NCBI GenBank assembly: GCA_026400595.1
Contig: JAPLOT010000532.1
Span: 1 to 6,679 of the forward strand
DNA: 6,679 nt
Direction of reading: 5' to 3'
From: Alphaproteobacteria bacterium
GTDB lineage: Bacteria > Pseudomonadota > Alphaproteobacteria > Rhizobiales > Aestuariivirgaceae
Below are positions 1-5,911 of the stretch, piece after piece (positions within the stretch are counted from its first letter, which is position 1; the number at the start of each line of letters is the position of its first letter). The position numbers and the translations under genes are program-made. Under the pieces are notes generated by a model. It did not search any database and was not told the DNA's origin. It worked only from the letters and a program-made list of their open reading frames with translations.

Positions 1-1610
1 GTGAAGTCGTATTCGACGTAGCGGCTGAAGAAGCTTTCGAGGAAGGCCGTTACCACCCGGCCCTTGTCTTCCGGAATCAGGCGCTTCTTGTCGAGGCGCA
101 CATAGCCGCGGATGCGCAGCGTCTCGAGGATGGAGACATAGGTCGAGGGCCGGCCGATGCCAAGCTCCTCCAGCTTCTTGATGAGCGAGGCCTCGGAATA
201 GCGCGGCGGCGGTTCGGTGAAATGCTGGTTGGCGGCAATGCCCTTGACGCCGATCGAGTCGCCGCGCGCCATGAGCGGCAGGCGGCGGGCGTCCTCGTCC
301 TCGCCGTCGTCGAGGTCTTCGTGATAGACCTTCAGGAAGCCGTCGAACTTCACCACCGAGCCATTGGCGCGGAAGCTGTAATTCTTGCCGTCGCGGCCCG
401 TGGTGCCGATGTCGGCAGTGGTGCGCTCGAGTGCGGCACTCTCCATCTGGCTGGCGACGGTGCGTTTCCAGATCAGATCGTAGAGTGCGAGCTGATCGGC
501 GTCGAGCGCCCTGCGCAGCGAGGCCGGGTGGCGCGAGACTTCGGTCGGCCGGATGGCCTCATGGGCCTCCTGCGCATTCTTGGCCTTGCTGGTGTAGTGG
601 CGCGGGACCGAAGGCAGATAGGGTTCGCCGAAGGTCTTGAGAATGGCGTTGCGCGTGGCGGCAATGGCTTCCGGCGCCATGTCCACGCCATCGGTTCGCA
701 TGTAGGTGATGAGGCCCACCGTCTCGCCGCCGATGTCGATGCCCTCGTAGAGGCGCTGGGCCAGCTGCATGGTGCGCGACGACGAGAAGCCCAGCTTGCG
801 CGAGGCCTCCTGCTGCAGCGTCGAAGTGCGGAAGGGCGGGTAGGGATGGCGCTTGGCCGGCTTGGATTCGAGACTGTCGACCTTGAAGGGCTGGCCCTTC
901 ACCGCCTGCTCGATGGCGCGGGCCGAGGCCTCGTCAGCAAGGTCCAGCTTGCCAAGTTTCTTTCCGTCGATGGCGTTGAGGCTGGCCTGGAATTCGCCAC
1001 CCTGCGGGGTGGTGAAGGTCGCATCGATGCTCCAGTACTCCTGGGCCCGGAAGGCTTCGATCTCGAGTTCGCGGTCGCAGATCAGGCGCAGCGCCACCGA
1101 CTGGACGCGGCCGGCCGACCGTGACCCCGGCAGCTTGCGCCACAATACGGGCGACAGCGAAAACCCGACGAGATAGTCCAGCGCGCGGCGGGCAAGATAA
1201 GCATCCACTAGGTCTGCATCGACATCCCTGGGATGTTGCATTGCCTCCAGGACAGATTGCTTGGTGATCGCGTTGAAGACGACACGCTTCACGTCCTTGC
1301 CCTTCAGCGCGCCCTTCTTTTTCAGAACCTCCAGCACGTGCCAGGAAATGGCCTCGCCCTCGCGGTCGGGGTCGGTCGCCAGGATCAGGCGGTCGTCGGA
1401 CTTCAGGGCTGTCGCGATGTCGGCCAGGCGCTTGGCGGACTTGCCATCGACCTCCCAGGACATGTCGAAATCCTCGTCTGGCCGGACGGAGCCGTCCTTC
1501 GCCGGCAGGTCGCGGACATGACCGTAGGAGGCCAGAACGGTGAAGTCCTTGCCCAGATACTTGTTGATGGTCTTGGCCTTGGCCGGAGATTCGACGACGA
1601 CGACTGTCAT
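1..1610 (-). CDS. topA: DNA topoisomerase I (type IA), C-terminus cut by window edge
   Basis: Type IA topoisomerase that relaxes negatively supercoiled DNA by cutting one strand through a 5'-phosphotyrosine link. About 536 codons are visible. The TOPRIM domain opens with MTVVVVESPAKAKTI (Glu7) and carries the metal-binding DPDREGE motif (Asp80, Asp82, Glu84). SAGRVQS follows at residues 165-171. The catalytic tyrosine is Tyr303 in GLITYMRTDG. The reading frame is still open at the left edge (ending RYVEYDF); bacterial TopA is usually 850-900 residues, so roughly 350 residues, including the C-terminal zinc or repeat domains, lie outside. The ATG at 1608-1610 is chosen because the protein begins right at the conserved TOPRIM strand, with AGGA six bases upstream. 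The gene is divergent from an 87-aa gene; all catalytic residues seen are intact. Confidence 0.98.
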   Translation of the reverse strand, partial: MTVVVVESPAKAKTINKYLGKDFTVLASYGHVRDLPAKDGSVRPDEDFDMSWEVDGKSAKRLADIATALKSDDRLILATDPDREGEAISWHVLEVLKKKGALKGKDVKRVVFNAITKQSVLEAMQHPRDVDADLVDAYLARRALDYLVGFSLSPVLWRKLPGSRSAGRVQSVALRLICDRELEIEAFRAQEYWSIDATFTTPQGGEFQASLNAIDGKKLGKLDLADEASARAIEQAVKGQPFKVDSLESKPAKRHPYPPFRTSTLQQEASRKLGFSSSRTMQLAQRLYEGIDIGGETVGLITYMRTDGVDMAPEAIAATRNAILKTFGEPYLPSVPRHYTSKAKNAQEAHEAIRPTEVSRHPASLRRALDADQLALYDLIWKRTVASQMESAALERTTADIGTTGRDGKNYSFRANGSVVKFDGFLKVYHEDLDDGEDEDARRLPLMARGDSIGVKGIAANQHFTEPPPRYSEASLIKKLEELGIGRPSTYVSILETLRIRGYVRLDKKRLIPEDKGRVVTAFLESFFSRYVEYDF

Positions 1611-1616
1611 TCAGGG

Positions 1617-1620
1617 TCCT
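1617..1620 (-). promoter_or_regulatory. Ribosome binding site of topA
   Basis: On the minus strand AGGA lies six bases before the topA ATG, the expected Shine-Dalgarno distance. It supports the chosen start, although it is only a four-base match. Confidence 0.55.
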
Positions 1621-1638
1621 GATCTAACGTGCCAGCCT

Positions 1639-1666
1639 CATATAGGCATCCATTGGGGCCTGCAAG
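1639..1666 (-). promoter_or_regulatory. Possible topA promoter
   Basis: On the minus strand CTTGCA (1666-1661) precedes CTATATG (1645-1639), resembling the alphaproteobacterial housekeeping pattern CTTGAC / CTATAT. The spacing is 15 bases to CTATAT or 16 to TATATG, shorter than the usual 17, so the call is tentative. Transcription would start near 1632, giving a short leader before the ATG at 1610. Confidence 0.3.
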
Positions 1667-1675
1667 CAGACCAAA

Positions 1676-1694
1676 TCGGCGTGATTTACGCCGA
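1676..1694. repeat. Inverted repeat upstream of topA
   Basis: CGGCGT (1677-1682) and ACGCCG (1688-1693) are perfect inverted copies around the 5-base loop GATTT; T1676 and A1694 extend the stem to 7 bp. It lies just upstream of the putative topA -35 and about 15 bases upstream of the -35 of the divergent small gene. No T-run follows on either strand and no gene ends here, so a protein-binding site is more likely than a terminator. Confidence 0.4.
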
Positions 1695-1708
1695 AATACA
1701 AGCAGGAG

Positions 1709-1737
1709 TTGCTTAATATGCGGGCACACACCTATAT
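1709..1737 (+). promoter_or_regulatory. Predicted promoter of the 87-aa gene
   Basis: TTGCTT (1709-1714) and CTATAT (1732-1737) are separated by 17 bases, a good match to the rhizobial housekeeping promoter pattern. The predicted transcription start is near 1744, about 29 bases before the ATG at 1773. The -10 element lies inside the palindrome at 1724-1746. Confidence 0.55.
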
Positions 1738-1746
1738 AGTGTGTGC
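1724..1746. promoter_or_regulatory. Palindromic operator candidate over the -10 box
   Basis: The 8-bp arms GCACACAC (1724-1731) and GTGTGTGC (1739-1746) are perfect inverted copies around a 7-base A/T-rich centre, CTATATA. The site covers the predicted -10 hexamer and start site of the downstream gene, the classical position for a dimeric repressor. The arms do not match an operator I can name with confidence. The regulator is unknown. Confidence 0.6.
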
Positions 1747-1759
1747 ATTCAGAATTGTT

Positions 1760-1763
1760 GGAG
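1760..1763 (+). promoter_or_regulatory. Ribosome binding site deciding the start of the 87-aa gene
   Basis: GGAG lies nine bases before the ATG at 1773. It favours that start over the in-frame GTG at 1743, which is upstream of it, and over the ATG at 1779, which is 15 bases away. Confidence 0.6.
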
Positions 1764-1772
1764 ACGACTGCG

Positions 1773-2036
1773 ATGAAGATGAGGCTGACACGCGCCCAGT
1801 CTTCCGAGCCAGAACCTGCCGGACATGCGGCGTCAGGCAAGGCCAATCCGGACTTGAGCCGCCGCGACGTGGCCGACTACATCGCCGACATGACCCTTCA
1901 GCTCAGCCGTCTGGCGCGATCGGCCGGGCTGACCACCGTCATGGTCCCGCTCGAGTTCGCTTACTACGAAGCCTTCGCGGTGGCCAACAAGGTCGAGATT
2001 CCGCCTGAGGAACTTCGCTATCTCAAGACCTTGTAA
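1773..2036 (+). CDS. Small protein of unknown function (87 aa)
   Basis: I do not recognise a named family. The protein is soluble, without a signal peptide or membrane segment. Residues 1-27 are Ser/Pro/Gly/Ala-rich and probably disordered. Residues 28-87 look folded: a helix-prone stretch LSRRDVADYIADMTLQLSRL, then GLTTVMVPLEFAYYEAFAVA with an unusual aromatic cluster, then a short acidic PPEELRYLKTL tail. The ATG at 1773 is preferred because GGAG (1760-1763) lies nine bases upstream. A GTG at 1743 would add ten residues but falls inside the palindrome at the predicted transcription start and lacks a ribosome site; a second ATG at 1779 is farther from GGAG. A good promoter and ribosome site argue for a real gene. 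It diverges from topA and converges on usg. Confidence 0.78.
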   Translation: MKMRLTRAQSSEPEPAGHAASGKANPDLSRRDVADYIADMTLQLSRLARSAGLTTVMVPLEFAYYEAFAVANKVEIPPEELRYLKTL

Positions 2037-2099
2037 GAGGCCTGCCGAAGCTTCACCCAGACGCCGGACGGCTCCGACAAGCCCACGTGAGATCGACGC

Positions 2100-2369
2100 C
2101 TAGTGGAGGCGCCACTCCTGGTCGACATGCTTCAGCTGAACGGGTCCGACGATCCCGGCATGTGCCACCCGCACCGAGGCCAGCGGCCCGTCGAGGTTGT
2201 GTGACCAGAAATCGAGGAATTTGATGAGCTTGGGGAACTTCGGCGCCAGATCGTAGTCCTGCCAGATGTAGGTCTGCAGGATCTCGCGGTAATCGGGCAT
2301 GCGATACATGATCTCGGCTGTGGTGAGACTCCAGCCACGCAACTGACAGGCAAAGTCTTGATCGCTCAT
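2100..2369 (-). CDS. usg: Usg-family protein
   Basis: An 89-aa protein that I recognise as Usg-like (Pfam Usg family). Usg was first noted beside trpF/trpB/trpA, and its biochemical role is unknown. Visible hallmarks are LTTAEIMYRMPDYREILQ (about residues 15-32), the strongly conserved core IWQDYDLAPKFPKLIKFLDFW (about 35-55), then LDGPLASVRVAH and a basic/acidic end, EWRLH. The full usual length is present, with no signal peptide or membrane segment. The ATG at 2369 is preceded by GGAGGG with a 6-base gap, so the start is secure. No trp gene lies in the window. It is on the same strand as the transporter operon but 129 bases downstream, with its own promoter-like sequence, so it is probably transcribed separately. 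Confidence 0.92.
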   Translation of the reverse strand: MSDQDFACQLRGWSLTTAEIMYRMPDYREILQTYIWQDYDLAPKFPKLIKFLDFWSHNLDGPLASVRVAHAGIVGPVQLKHVDQEWRLH

Positions 2370-2375
2370 CTCGTT

Positions 2376-2381
2376 CCCTCC
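2376..2381 (-). promoter_or_regulatory. Strong ribosome binding site of usg
   Basis: GGAGGG on the minus strand, six bases before the usg ATG, is the best Shine-Dalgarno sequence in the window. It contrasts with the operon genes upstream, which have none obvious and rely on coupling. Confidence 0.8.
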
Positions 2382-2406
2382 GTGAGTCGTAGCGACGAAC
2401 CCTCCA

Positions 2407-2436
2407 ATACCAGTTCAACTCGATCATGCGGTCAAG
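2407..2436 (-). promoter_or_regulatory. Predicted usg promoter
   Basis: On the minus strand CTTGAC (2436-2431) is a perfect alphaproteobacterial -35. TTGACC, 17 bases, then TGGTAT (2412-2407) gives correct spacing but a -10 matching only about half the consensus. Transcription would start near 2400 with a leader of about 30 bases containing the ribosome site. Confidence 0.45.
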
Positions 2437-2475
2437 TGCATGAATGAAGAATTAATGTTTGAAATCAGCGTGTTG

Positions 2476-2499
2476 GCAGTCACTCTTGATGAGTGCTGC
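2476..2499 (-). terminator. Hairpin at the end of the transporter operon
   Basis: Read on the minus strand, GCAG-CACTC, a 5-base loop ATCAA, then GAGTG-A-CTGC form a 9-bp stem with one bulged base. It begins right at the last gene's stop codon (TAG, 2501-2499). No clear T-run follows, so it is not a canonical intrinsic terminator; it may be a 3'-end stabiliser or a Rho-associated end. Confidence 0.4.
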
Positions 2500-2873
2500 T
2501 AAGGTGCCCAAAGATTGGCCATCTTGGCATCGGCGAGCGCGAAGCAGCCGGCGATGGTGGGGCTCAGCGGAAGGTCCCGATAGGCGCCGATCGCACCTTC
2601 CCGTTCCAGCCGGCCCGCGAGACCGGGCTGCTCGTCCGCCACCACCCAGATGAAGCCGAAGGCGGTTTCACGGATCGGGCGGGCGCCGGCGCGGGTGATG
2701 CTGGCAAAGGCCTGGTCACCGGTGGTTCCCGGCTCGAAGACCGCCAGCATCGTGCCGCTGGCCTCGGCCGGCAGCGCCGCATGGCGCATGACGACGGCCA
2801 TGACCGAGATCCATATGGCCAGCCCGCCCAGGAAGAGCGACAGGGCCAGCCGGTGACCGGGCCAGGCCCTCAT
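2499..2873 (-). CDS. Single-pass membrane-anchored protein of unknown function (124 aa)
   Basis: I do not recognise a named family. After a basic start (MRAWPGHR) residues 9-29 form one hydrophobic helix, LALSLFLGGLAIWISVMAVVM. This is an uncleaved anchor or signal anchor, and the positive-inside rule puts the C-terminal domain in the periplasm. Residues 40-113 look like a small compact alpha/beta domain: GTMLAVFEPGTTGDQAFASI, GARPIRETAFGFIWVVAD, GLAGRLEREGAIGAYRDLP, and a single cysteine in IAGCFAL (Cys110). The ATG at 2873 is chosen because it begins two bases after the MFS stop; an in-frame ATG at 2966 would overlap the MFS gene by about 90 bases and lengthen the N-terminus with polar sequence before the anchor. 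No ribosome site is evident, which suggests coupled translation. It may assist or regulate the transporter, but that is inference from position only. Confidence 0.8.
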   Translation of the reverse strand: MRAWPGHRLALSLFLGGLAIWISVMAVVMRHAALPAEASGTMLAVFEPGTTGDQAFASITRAGARPIRETAFGFIWVVADEQPGLAGRLEREGAIGAYRDLPLSPTIAGCFALADAKMANLWAP

Positions 2874-2875
2874 GG

Positions 2876-4105
2876 CTAGGCCGCGGCGAATTTCGGGTTG
2901 CGCTGCTCGCGGATCGGAAGGTTGACGATGGCCGCGAATATCCCCAGCGCCACCCCCATCCACCACACGGGGCCATAGCTGCCGAGCTGGTCGTAGAGGC
3001 GTCCGCCCAGCCAGACGCCGAGGAAGGACCCGATCTGATGGCTGAGGAAGACAAAGCCATAGAGGGTCGCCATGTAGCGGGTCCCGAACATCACGGTGAC
3101 GAGGCCCATGGTCAGCGGCACGGTGGAAAGCCAGAGCAGTCCCATCGATGCCGTGAAGATGATCGTCGTCAGCGGCGTGATCGGCAGCAGGATAAAGGCG
3201 GCAATGGAGATGGAGCGCAGAAGGTAGATGATACTCAGCGGGATGCGCTTCTCGCCGCGTCCGCCGATGATTCCCGAAACATAGGAGCCCACCACGTTGA
3301 ACAGGCCGATGGCGCCGATGGCAAGGCCGGCGAACTCCTTCGAGATGCCGTGCTCGGCAAGATAGGGGGGCAGATGCACGGTGATGAAGGCCAGCTGGAA
3401 GCCGCAGACGAAGAAACCCGCCACCAGCAGCAGATAGGAACCATGGCCGAAGGCGGTGCCGATGGCTTCACGAATGGTCATGTCGGCCTCGCCCTGTTGC
3501 GGCCGGCCGGCGGTTCGGTTCTGCACCATTAGCGGCAGCGCGAAAACGATGATGACAAGCGTGGAAGCTGCCAGAACAATGAGCGCATTCTGCCAGCCAT
3601 AGGCGGCGATCAGGGCTCCGGTCAGTGGCGCGAAGATGAACTGGCCGAAGGAGCCCGCTGCCGTGGCGATGCCGAAGGCCCAGGACCGCTTCTCGGGTGG
3701 CACGATGCGGCCCAGCGCTGCCATCACGATTCCGAAGGACGACAGCGCAACGCCGATGCCGACCAGAATGCCGCCGCCGATGTTGAACATGACGGGCGTG
3801 GAGGTCAGCGCCATCATCAGCGTGCCGATGGCATAGAACACCGCACCCAGCATCAGAACGCGGGCCGCGCCATAGCGGTCGGCGAGAGCGCCGGCGATTG
3901 GCGTTGCAATGCCCCACAGGAGGTTCTGCATGGCAATGGCGAAAGAGAAGATCTCGCGCGGCCAGCCATTGGCCTCGGAGATCGGCGCGGTGAAGAGGCC
4001 GAAGCTTGACCGCACGCCGAAGTTGACCATGGCCACAAGGCAGCCCGCGACGACGACAATGACCGGCGCGTAGTACCAGCGGCTGGGAACGAGAGTTTGC
4101 GTCAT
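2876..4105 (-). CDS. Major facilitator superfamily (MFS) transporter
   Basis: A 409-aa inner-membrane secondary transporter with about 12 predicted helices. The first cytoplasmic loop carries the MFS signature motif A, GALADRYGAAR (residues 72-82), with a degenerate second copy near 277-287 (SGIIGGRGEKR). A short polar central loop at 195-211 separates two six-helix halves, and HLPPYLAEHGIS (244-255) resembles the monocarboxylate/oxalate-type MFS proteins. The substrate cannot be assigned; an organic anion or efflux role are both possible. The start ATG overlaps the stop of the preceding fused DMT gene by four bases (ATGA), and the next gene begins two bases after its stop, so it is an internal operon member. 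No strong ribosome site is visible. Length and motifs look intact. Confidence 0.96.
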   Translation of the reverse strand: MTQTLVPSRWYYAPVIVVVAGCLVAMVNFGVRSSFGLFTAPISEANGWPREIFSFAIAMQNLLWGIATPIAGALADRYGAARVLMLGAVFYAIGTLMMALTSTPVMFNIGGGILVGIGVALSSFGIVMAALGRIVPPEKRSWAFGIATAAGSFGQFIFAPLTGALIAAYGWQNALIVLAASTLVIIVFALPLMVQNRTAGRPQQGEADMTIREAIGTAFGHGSYLLLVAGFFVCGFQLAFITVHLPPYLAEHGISKEFAGLAIGAIGLFNVVGSYVSGIIGGRGEKRIPLSIIYLLRSISIAAFILLPITPLTTIIFTASMGLLWLSTVPLTMGLVTVMFGTRYMATLYGFVFLSHQIGSFLGVWLGGRLYDQLGSYGPVWWMGVALGIFAAIVNLPIREQRNPKFAAA

Positions 4106-5907
4106 GGAGAAGTGCTAGGTGACGCTGGCGGCGTTGCCAAGCGCGTTTTGCGCATATGCGGGCCGAACTGGGCGATGGCGACCCCGGCAATGATCAGGCT
4201 GCCGCCCAGCAGCAGCGGCCAGGTCAGTTGCTCGCCCAGCAGCAGGATTCCGCCGATGGCCGCGACGATGGGCTGGACGTAGAGGAAGACGCCGGCGATC
4301 GAGCTTTCCATATGGCCAAGCGCATAGTTCCACGCCGTGGTGGCAAGGAAGGTCCCGAAGATGACGACAAAACCCACGGCCAGCCATTCCGTGGTGCCCA
4401 TGTCTGCGAGAACCTGCGGCATGTCGGGTGTCACGAAGAGCGCCATGGGGAGTGCGGCGATGCCCATGGCGAGGCAGGCCACCTCGAAGGATCCATACTT
4501 CCGCGAAACCGGCTGGATGACCACGGTGTAGATGCCCCAGCCCATGGTGCTTGCCGTCACCATGAGCAGGCCGGCGAGGCCGACATCCGCGGCTGGCAGC
4601 AAGGTACTGCCCAGCATCAGCGCCGCGGTTCCGAGCATGGCCACGGCCATGCCCGTGATGAGCCATCCGGTCAGCTTGTCCCCTGCCAGCAGCACGGCGA
4701 AGAGCGCGATGAAGACCGGTTCCAGCCCGAAGATCAGGCCGGTCCAGCTGGCGGGAACGGACTGCATGCCATAGGCTGCCAGGATCTGGTAGCCGAGGTT
4801 TCCGGCAAGGGCGGCGATTGCGATGCGGATCCAGTCGCGTGGCGCAATGCGCCTTACCCCGATGGCAGTGAGAATGACGATGGCGAGGAGGCCAGCCGGA
4901 AAGAGGCGCAGCACCATCGCCGTCTGGGGAGACAGCTCCAGCACCAGATAGCGCATGGCCACCGGGATGAGCCCCCACATGGTCACGGCAAAGAGGATCG
5001 CGGCCAGCGCAGTGGTCTTGCCCTTGAGCTTCAGCAGGGGCCCGAACTGTGCGATGGCAACGCCAGCCAGGATCATTGTCCCGCCCAGCATCATGCCCGG
5101 TGTGATCGTCTCGCTCAGCATGAGGCCGCCGGCCGCAACGCCGATGATCGGAACCAGATAGATGAAGGCGCCCGCCGCAGCCGCAGGCAGTCGCGATGCG
5201 CCATAGTTCCAGGTGATGGTGGCGATCAGCGTCGACAGGATCGAGATATAGGCCATGTCCAGCCAGTTGCGTGGCGTCATGGCCATGACCGTGTCGACGG
5301 TCGATGGCCGTGCCAGCATCGGTATCATGATCAGCGAGGCGATGATGATGGAGAGTGCGGTGATGCTGTAGGAACCGTATTTCCGGATCAGCGGCTTGGC
5401 CGCGACGACATAGATGGCCCAGGCGAGGCCGCAGAGAAAGATGAAGACGCTGCCGGCGATGAAGCCGGCGGAGTCGCCTGACAGCCCAAGGTCGCGCCAA
5501 ACCAGCAGCACGGTTCCGGTGAAGCCGACCGCCAGGCCCAGCATGGCGATGGGTGTGAGCTTCTCGCGGGCGATGAGCGCGCCCGTGGCAGCGATCAGCA
5601 GGGGCTGCGTCCCGATGATCAGGCTGCCCAGACCGGCCGAGACAAGTTCGAAGCCGAAGGCGGAACCCAGATTGTAGCCGACCATGCCGACGGTCGAGAT
5701 CAGCAGCAGGCGCGGCCAATCCTCGCGCGCGATGCGCCAGCCGCCGAGGATCAGCAGCCCGATCGCATAGACGATGGCCACGATGGTGTAGCGGATGACG
5801 ATATGGTCGGACGGACCCAGCGCCACCGAGAGGCTGCGGATGAAGACCGGCCCCACGCCCCAGACGATGACGGTGAAGAGCAGGGCGAGGAGGGCCTGGA
5901 CCTGCAT
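4102..5907 (-). CDS. Double-length DMT/EamA transporter (two fused permeases)
   Basis: A 601-aa inner-membrane protein of the drug/metabolite transporter superfamily. A usual member has about 300 aa and 10 helices (two EamA domains); this one carries four EamA domains (about 6-136, 152-288, 301-431, 445-581) and about 20 predicted helices. The two halves align at an offset of 293-295 residues: WGVGPVFIR (16) with WGLIPVAMR (311), RKYGS (175) with RKYGS (469), WNYGASRL (233) with WNYALGHM (526), and AGVAIAQFGP at 281 and 574. The linker LLKLKGKTTA (291-300) has no Met or stop and is basic, fitting a cytoplasmic connection. Gln101 in the first half replaces a Glu found in the second half (Glu396) and in the upstream paralogue. 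The start is four bases after the upstream stop. Substrate unknown; amino-acid or metabolite export is typical of the family. Confidence 0.95.
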   Translation of the reverse strand: MQVQALLALLFTVIVWGVGPVFIRSLSVALGPSDHIVIRYTIVAIVYAIGLLILGGWRIAREDWPRLLLISTVGMVGYNLGSAFGFELVSAGLGSLIIGTQPLLIAATGALIAREKLTPIAMLGLAVGFTGTVLLVWRDLGLSGDSAGFIAGSVFIFLCGLAWAIYVVAAKPLIRKYGSYSITALSIIIASLIMIPMLARPSTVDTVMAMTPRNWLDMAYISILSTLIATITWNYGASRLPAAAAGAFIYLVPIIGVAAGGLMLSETITPGMMLGGTMILAGVAIAQFGPLLKLKGKTTALAAILFAVTMWGLIPVAMRYLVLELSPQTAMVLRLFPAGLLAIVILTAIGVRRIAPRDWIRIAIAALAGNLGYQILAAYGMQSVPASWTGLIFGLEPVFIALFAVLLAGDKLTGWLITGMAVAMLGTAALMLGSTLLPAADVGLAGLLMVTASTMGWGIYTVVIQPVSRKYGSFEVACLAMGIAALPMALFVTPDMPQVLADMGTTEWLAVGFVVIFGTFLATTAWNYALGHMESSIAGVFLYVQPIVAAIGGILLLGEQLTWPLLLGGSLIIAGVAIAQFGPHMRKTRLATPPASPSTSP

Positions 5908-5911
5908 CGGC

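Noticed and set aside
222..1124. A 300-codon open frame on the plus strand opposite topA
   Set aside because: It lies wholly inside topA on the other strand, where the catalytic motifs of topoisomerase I are intact. The frame is a by-product of GC-rich codon use.
2037..2099. A possible bidirectional terminator between the 87-aa gene and usg
   Set aside because: Only very short stems can be drawn (such as CGGA/TCCG and CGCCT/AGGCG), with no T-run on either strand, so I could not support a terminator.
2874..2966. An upstream start giving a 155-aa version of the small anchored protein
   Set aside because: It would overlap the MFS gene by about 90 bases and place a polar stretch before the membrane anchor. 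The ATG at 2873, two bases after the MFS stop, fits the operon spacing better.
3038..3532. A 164-codon open frame on the plus strand inside the MFS gene
   Set aside because: It is an antisense shadow with a composition dominated by Gly, Asp, His, Gln and Glu and no recognisable domain.
4156..5481. A 441-codon open frame on the plus strand opposite the fused DMT gene
   Set aside because: It is antisense to a clearly coding transporter and rich in Gly, Asp, His, Arg and Gln, as expected from reading GC-rich membrane-protein codons backwards. It has no domain or plausible promoter.
4115..5719. A 534-codon open frame on the minus strand in another frame of the DMT gene
   Set aside because: Its sequence is His/Arg/Gly-rich low-complexity and lacks helices, while the frame at 4102-5907 gives a coherent EamA protein.
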